The notes beneath the pieces were generated by a model. That model saw only the letters and a list, made by a program, of their open reading frames with translations, did not search any database and was not told the origin of the DNA. Source: Phoronis australis (Eukaryota; Phoronida; Phoronidae). From it: a DNA stretch of 64,000 nt. The stretch lies in contig NMRA01000254.1 of assembly GCA_002633005.1 (NCBI GenBank), positions 62,001 to 126,000 on the forward strand, written 5' to 3'. Below are positions 52,301 to 58,300 of the stretch, piece after piece. A program made the translations under genes and the position numbers. Each line of letters opens with the position of its first letter. Position 1 is the stretch's first letter.

Positions 52301-55300
52301 CCACCATCAAGTCGTCTCTGTATGATGTCAACACGCATTACGGGGACGTGCGGAATGGGATACGACAGAAGATCAACGAACTAGAGGAAGCGTTCCGAGC
52401 GGCTACTACTGAGGTGAGTAATTTAGTGTGGCAAAGGGGGGCATCGCACGGATGGAAACTTTGTAGCCAATGACAACTCTTTGTGCCAACAGAAAACCTG
52501 GAAAATGGCAAGAATGGGAAACTAGTGGTAGCGATGAAAAAAATTATAATTTGGGGAAATTCGTATAAAGGTAAATCATATTGTTAGTCACATTGCCAGT
52601 ACAGTGGCTCTGAATCCAGATCTATCTAAGCTCACAAGCTGTTATATTGGCCAATGTATTTCAGAATGCTAGGAACATGACATAGTCATGCTGGTTGTCT
52701 TCTCAGGTTTCCTCGCTTCATTTTGATGAACTCTTCATAATGCTGTCTGCCTACTGGCTACAGTAAAATCTCACCAATTGTGGACAAAGATAATTGACAA
52801 AATTACTCCCGCCGTCTTTTTTCAGTTTGGAAGGACTTTTAACATCATAGAGAATGCACACATTTTCTCCAAAATATCTGATGGTTGCTGTGGTACAGAA
52901 CTCGAACAAGGAAAAGCATTTCGGTGCAACGTATGTTTATAGAAAAATGGAGAAATCGAATGTTCACTTGTCTGCCATATTGTATGGCAGGGGCAGATCC
53001 AGGATTTTGAGTTGGGGGGGCAGGTCAGAGTATTAGCCAGGATTTTGCTGGTCAGACTTTCACACCCCCGATCTGCTAAATGTGATTTGGGAGAATTTTA
53101 GGGGGGGCATGGCCCATTTGGTCCCCGTCTAAGTGTGTGGTGAGATTTTATCTTAGATGCAGTTGTTCTTGATTCCTTATTGCTTCCAGCTGCTTTTGCT
53201 TTGGCTGTATGTAGTAGTTTACTGTGACATGTAGATGAATAAAACCCAATTTAATTATGGATAAAGGTACCATACGAATATGATCTGATCCCGAGGGCGC
53301 TATCAGGTTGCCTATGAGCTGAGGGCAACAAATGTTTTCTGATGTCCTTAATAGCTTGTATCCTGGGGGTTCAGTCTATATTAGTTTTATTGAATGACCA
53401 CCGATGCGTCTTTTGATTTCTTTGTTTCTTAATGGCATGATTTTAGCTGGTTTGATGTATCCACATCGTCTGCTTGCTTTGTTTACAAGGTCGGAGATTT
53501 ATGGTTTCTACAGCATGGCGATCTCTGTTGTCTGGTCGGCTTGCATGCAAAGTGAATCTTATTAAATGGCTACTAGTCGGTCAACATCACCTCATAACAG
53601 TTCAGTCATATAGTGTTTTAGCTAATCAGAGGACACTATCAACGGTCGTTAAGTGTGATTCAAGTGTATGCGTGCATGTTCATTCCTCATAGGATGCTTC
53701 CAGAATTTGTTTTAGAACCATGCAAATGTGCAAAACTTGAAAACATGTGTTATTATATAATTCTAATATTTATGTGTTTTATTAAGGAGTTGCTTCCAGT
53801 TAAAATCCATTTCTTTTCATGCGCATTATGTGACTCAGAATGTATGCGACTCGAGGCATGTCTAGTCTTACTGTTATGTAAGGAAAAATTGTGCGAGGGA
53901 TATGCTTGGTTTTTAGTTGGTTCAGCATTTCAAGAAGTTAATTGTTGTGGCATTTGTCAAAGCGTCTAACTGGTAACAATCAGCTGTCATCACCAGTAGA
54001 AATAAAAAATTTGAAATGGTGCGCACCTTGTCATAGGAACTCTGCCGTGCCCTTTTGCTAGTATTTCATCCAGGTCTCTTCCTGCACTGCATAACACAAA
54101 TCCTATTGATCAAATTGCCAAATCCTATTGATCAATGCAGTGCCCCAATAATGTACTTCCCTGACCAGGCCCCAAGTATTGGATCATTTCATTCAAAGGA
54201 TGTGCACTTAATCTGGTCTCAACGGTTTACACATGACCACATCTTGTCCACAATTGCCTCTCAAGGGACCCTGAGCTCTTGTGTTCTATTGATTGGTGCA
54301 ACGGCTCGGCTCTTAGTGGGGAAAATCAGTGGAGTTGTGGTGGAATGATTGGTCTGGTTGATTATTATGTAGCTTTACCGTTTTTAGTGATTAATGCTGT
54401 GAAATTCGGTTGAAATTTACTGTGTCAGGTATGTACGATATCACTTGTTTGTCCACCCAGGGCGTGTTATTTAGATTTCAAAAAACATGAATTTTGCTGT
54501 TGACTTAAAAAAGATGTCGATTATTAAGCATTTAACGATACGCAATAAAACTTGCCGTCAAGCTGTGGTAAAGTTGTGTCAAGAACTTAGAAAGAGGTCA
54601 TGTCAAGGGTCATAAGGTTATGCAGGACCATAGTGAGGAGTCTGCAGGTTTAGCCAAATATCTAAATACATAAACCATTGTGAAATAAATTCTCCGTTGT
54701 CTCCTGAAGTCATGTTAAAATATATTATGTAAGCTCACTTACTAGGGGAGGAGTGCGAACGTTTCAGCCGACTACGATCGGCTTTCGTCAGCTTGAGGTG
54801 CCAGTGGCAGTAATATTCTTAAACAGTAGTTGGTTGTGCATGAGGTAAGTTGACACCTAGGTCTTGGTTCAACGGTGGGGGGGGTCTTGAGTACGAATCT
54901 TTATAGACTCCTTGATCTTCCGTGAGTGCCAATTACAACTGCCATAACGTTGGCGTTCTTCATGGAGACGGAACGGCCACTCATAATCATGTGTTCACTG
55001 ACAGCTGTAGGTTTATCTTGTTTCTTATGTTCGTTAAGTCTAGTGTCCATATTACTTCTGGTCTCTCCTGTGTGTTTGTGTGCGAGAGGGTCTTGGTTAC
55101 ACTAGATTAATAAATAACACAAGATTGTTTGCCAACAGATGTCAGTTAGTTCCTAGGTTTGCTAGCGGACTGAATAGAATTTTGTTTACACTTCTGTGGT
55201 TAGATTAATTGCCTGCGGGAATTGGATTTATAATGTCTAGGTTAGCCTTGACCTTAAATTATCGCTGAGTTGGAATCAGCATTGTGCCATGCAAAGATAT

Positions 55301-58300
55301 TTAACTTTTCCTAAGAAGTGTGAAGGAGCAAACCTTCCCGTTGAATCCTGAATGGACTTCTATAGTTATATTGACGACTTTATGCTATAAGATATATGTT
55401 ATTATTAGGCGTAATCTGGTCAGAATTTATCAAGATCATGTTGTTTTGTAATTACTGATATCGTATTAATTAACGGCGCTGTTCAATTTGGTACTTATAT
55501 GGCTTGCTAGTAGTGTTATCCATAACGGATCAATACAGCTTGCACGCTGCATTAGTTCTAATGTAGAAGAGGGCAAGTTGATAAAGGCTGTACTGGAGGC
55601 AATAGACCTGGCAATGACTTGGGTATTCGATTATCTCCGTATGATTGTGTGTAGTTTGCACCATTAGTCACCACTGCTCCAAGCTCTGGGTGCAGGTTCA
55701 TCGACAGTTTGTCTTTTTGTACTAAAACACTGGTGTAAGTGTGGTTTGGAAATACCGGTATTTTTGGACGTTAATGTACGTTTGGTGTTGTTTTTATTAA
55801 GTTATGTGTAACAACGTCTAGAATATTTATCTCTGCTTTAAAATGTGAAGGAAACACTCAAATGAATTAACATCATGGTGACAAATCTAGTAGCTTGTTG
55901 CATTCAATGAACTCTCTTGTAAAGTTAGACATTCAGTGCCAGCTCATTGTGGTATAATATCAGTTTATTCCAGACACAAACTAGTAATGTGCTGTATGAG
56001 ACTTTTCTATATGTAGTTGTCAAAGGTGTAAAGTACTAAAATTTATTCTTAGGAGAATAATTTGATTTGATTATATATATATATATTTGTTGCATCCAAG
56101 ATCCTTGGCATAGCGTCTTCTCAAATCTTTGTAACGGTGCTTTGCATTCTCATTTTGCCTCCCATTATTGCCATCAAAAGAAGTGAATCACCGATCAGAT
56201 CCTGTATTTTAGGTGCCTGTCAGAATGAGTTTTTGTTTTTTCATGCTTTATGCAATCCCAAAGTCGCGTCCTTCAGTTTCCTGTATCTTGTTTCATTTCA
56301 CTAAACGTAGTGACTGACTTGTGTGCAAATGTCGTCTTGAGTACACATCTCTTCGCTAGATTGTAAGAATCAACTGTCATGTGTCTTGTCCATTGCGTGA
56401 TTGTTAATATATCAAATATGACCTGCTTCAACTCCTCTCTGATAGGTGGGCGACACGGTCGATGGGCTGTTGGAAGAACTCCACCTTCTCAACGATCAGG
56501 TGGCGTGCGCCGAACCCATCGCTGCCAGCACAGAGGGGCTGCAGGAACAGTTGGCAGAGAATAAGGACTTGATCGATGACTTGGCCAGCCGGCAGGAAGC
56601 TATTGCTGAGGTCAGGGACGCTGCAGATAGACTGCGGGAAACATTGCAAGAGGATGACAAGATTGATGGTAAGGGTAAAGTTGTGTCTTGGGTTTGTGTT
56701 ATGGGAGCCAGGTTATGGTGGAGATCTAAGATTAGTTTTAGGCTATAGATTCAAGGTTTAGAGTTATACAAGTGGCTCAGGCTTTGGGGTAGGGTTATTG
56801 GAGAGGGGTCATGACTTTAAATTTGGGCTCGGATGATAGTTCTTGCCTAGGGTCTGTTTCATAGACTAGAGAAGATTTGATGAAGGCCCGTATATATTGG
56901 GCCATCAGAAGTTGATTGGCTTTACAAATAATAAAGGGTACACTCGCACACTGCCACATAAATGCATGCCTGTGCAGGGCGTTAAAATAGGAAACTAGAA
57001 AATCGGGGTGGTGTTGCGCTGAGCACGGGCGTTTATAAGTGAAAATTTTGAAATTTCAGATGTAGGTGTTAAGGCGAACATGGCCATTAACCCGGCAATA
57101 GTATGATTACTTGTTGTAGGGATGTGAAAATCCCTTGATAAACAAAATGTTTCAGTTCTCTTTATTGAAGTAATTGTTACCAAGTCAGTAATTGCGTGAA
57201 GAATTTGCAAAAAGAGGAGATTCTGTACGAGACACAATGTTGTTTTCCATCAGTTGAAGACTTGATGGGAAAGGTGGAAGAACTCGAACGTCTGAATCAG
57301 TCTATCAGTGAGGCGACCAAAGAACGGGGTGATGCTATCACCACGGCGCTCGAGGCGGCGCAGCGGTTCTGGACCATATACAATGACCTGATGGCGGCGC
57401 TGCATGACGTGGGTGATAACTTGTCATCCCTCGACCAGCCGCACGTCGAGAGTGATGGAGTCAAAAAGCAACAACAGGAGCTCAAGGTAGGTCGAACCTG
57501 GGACAAGGCTGTAAAGTCAGTTATATGCAGCCATTACTCATGTATGATGAAGCAGCCATTCTGAAGTAGCCTAGTTTTATATGTTCATTTGTGCTCAAAC
57601 ATAGCAGAAACCACTCACTTTCCTTTAGTATCCTCCATAGTTGGTAAAATTTTCACCTCCACAGCTTTTCCCGTCTAACGTTAGACTTTGAAACAATTTG
57701 AGTCAAGACATTATACTGGCTCCCTCTGTTGCTGCTTTCCTCAGCAGCTCAGATCAGTCACAAACATACAAACTCGTTGTACTTGACTGTTTTAACCTGC
57801 ACTGTACACTTTTATTCTGTACAATCATACACTTTTTAATTTTAAATTCTAAATAGCATTAATTTGTCTCCATGGTGACGCCTTATGTGATTGAAGAAAC
57901 ATGTTGCCTCACCAAATTGTGCGTACTCCATGCCTGGTGGTTCTTTTTCTTCCGGTATCTGGCCAGTCCATGAGCAGAATTTGATTCGTTCATCCAGGCT
58001 TGAGCAAAGGATTGTTCACTCCAGTGTGAAATAAGATAACATACACCCTCGCTGTTTCCTATTTTTTTGTTTGTATTGTGCAGGAAATAAAACGCTGTAG
58101 TGGCACTGGCCATTTGTGTTGCCTATATCATATCAAGCTTAAAAACTTGCATGACCAACTGTCTTGAGAATGCAGAGCTTGATATTGGCGTCCTGCAGAT
58201 TTTTTGGGCGAGTTGCTAAAAATATCTGGTGGCTATGAACTTGCCAGACACACATCTGGGCCCATTGGGTTTCCTTCTTTTGGCACATTAATTTGGCGAG

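Larger units (their letters stand above)
52414..56445 (+). other. 4-kb intron in the rod
   Basis: It carries family C and GGGGC repeats at its left end, a 17-bp direct repeat (CAAATCCTATTGATCAA, near 54100) and a short TA run near 56071. Open frames at 53474-54348 and 54922-55110 match nothing. The flanking exons form an uninterrupted helix, so no exon is expected. Confidence 0.6.

Noticed and set aside
53474-54348. Three + strand open frames in the 4-kb intron
   Set aside because: No spectrin pattern, no splice-bounded exons, and the adjacent exons form a continuous repeat.
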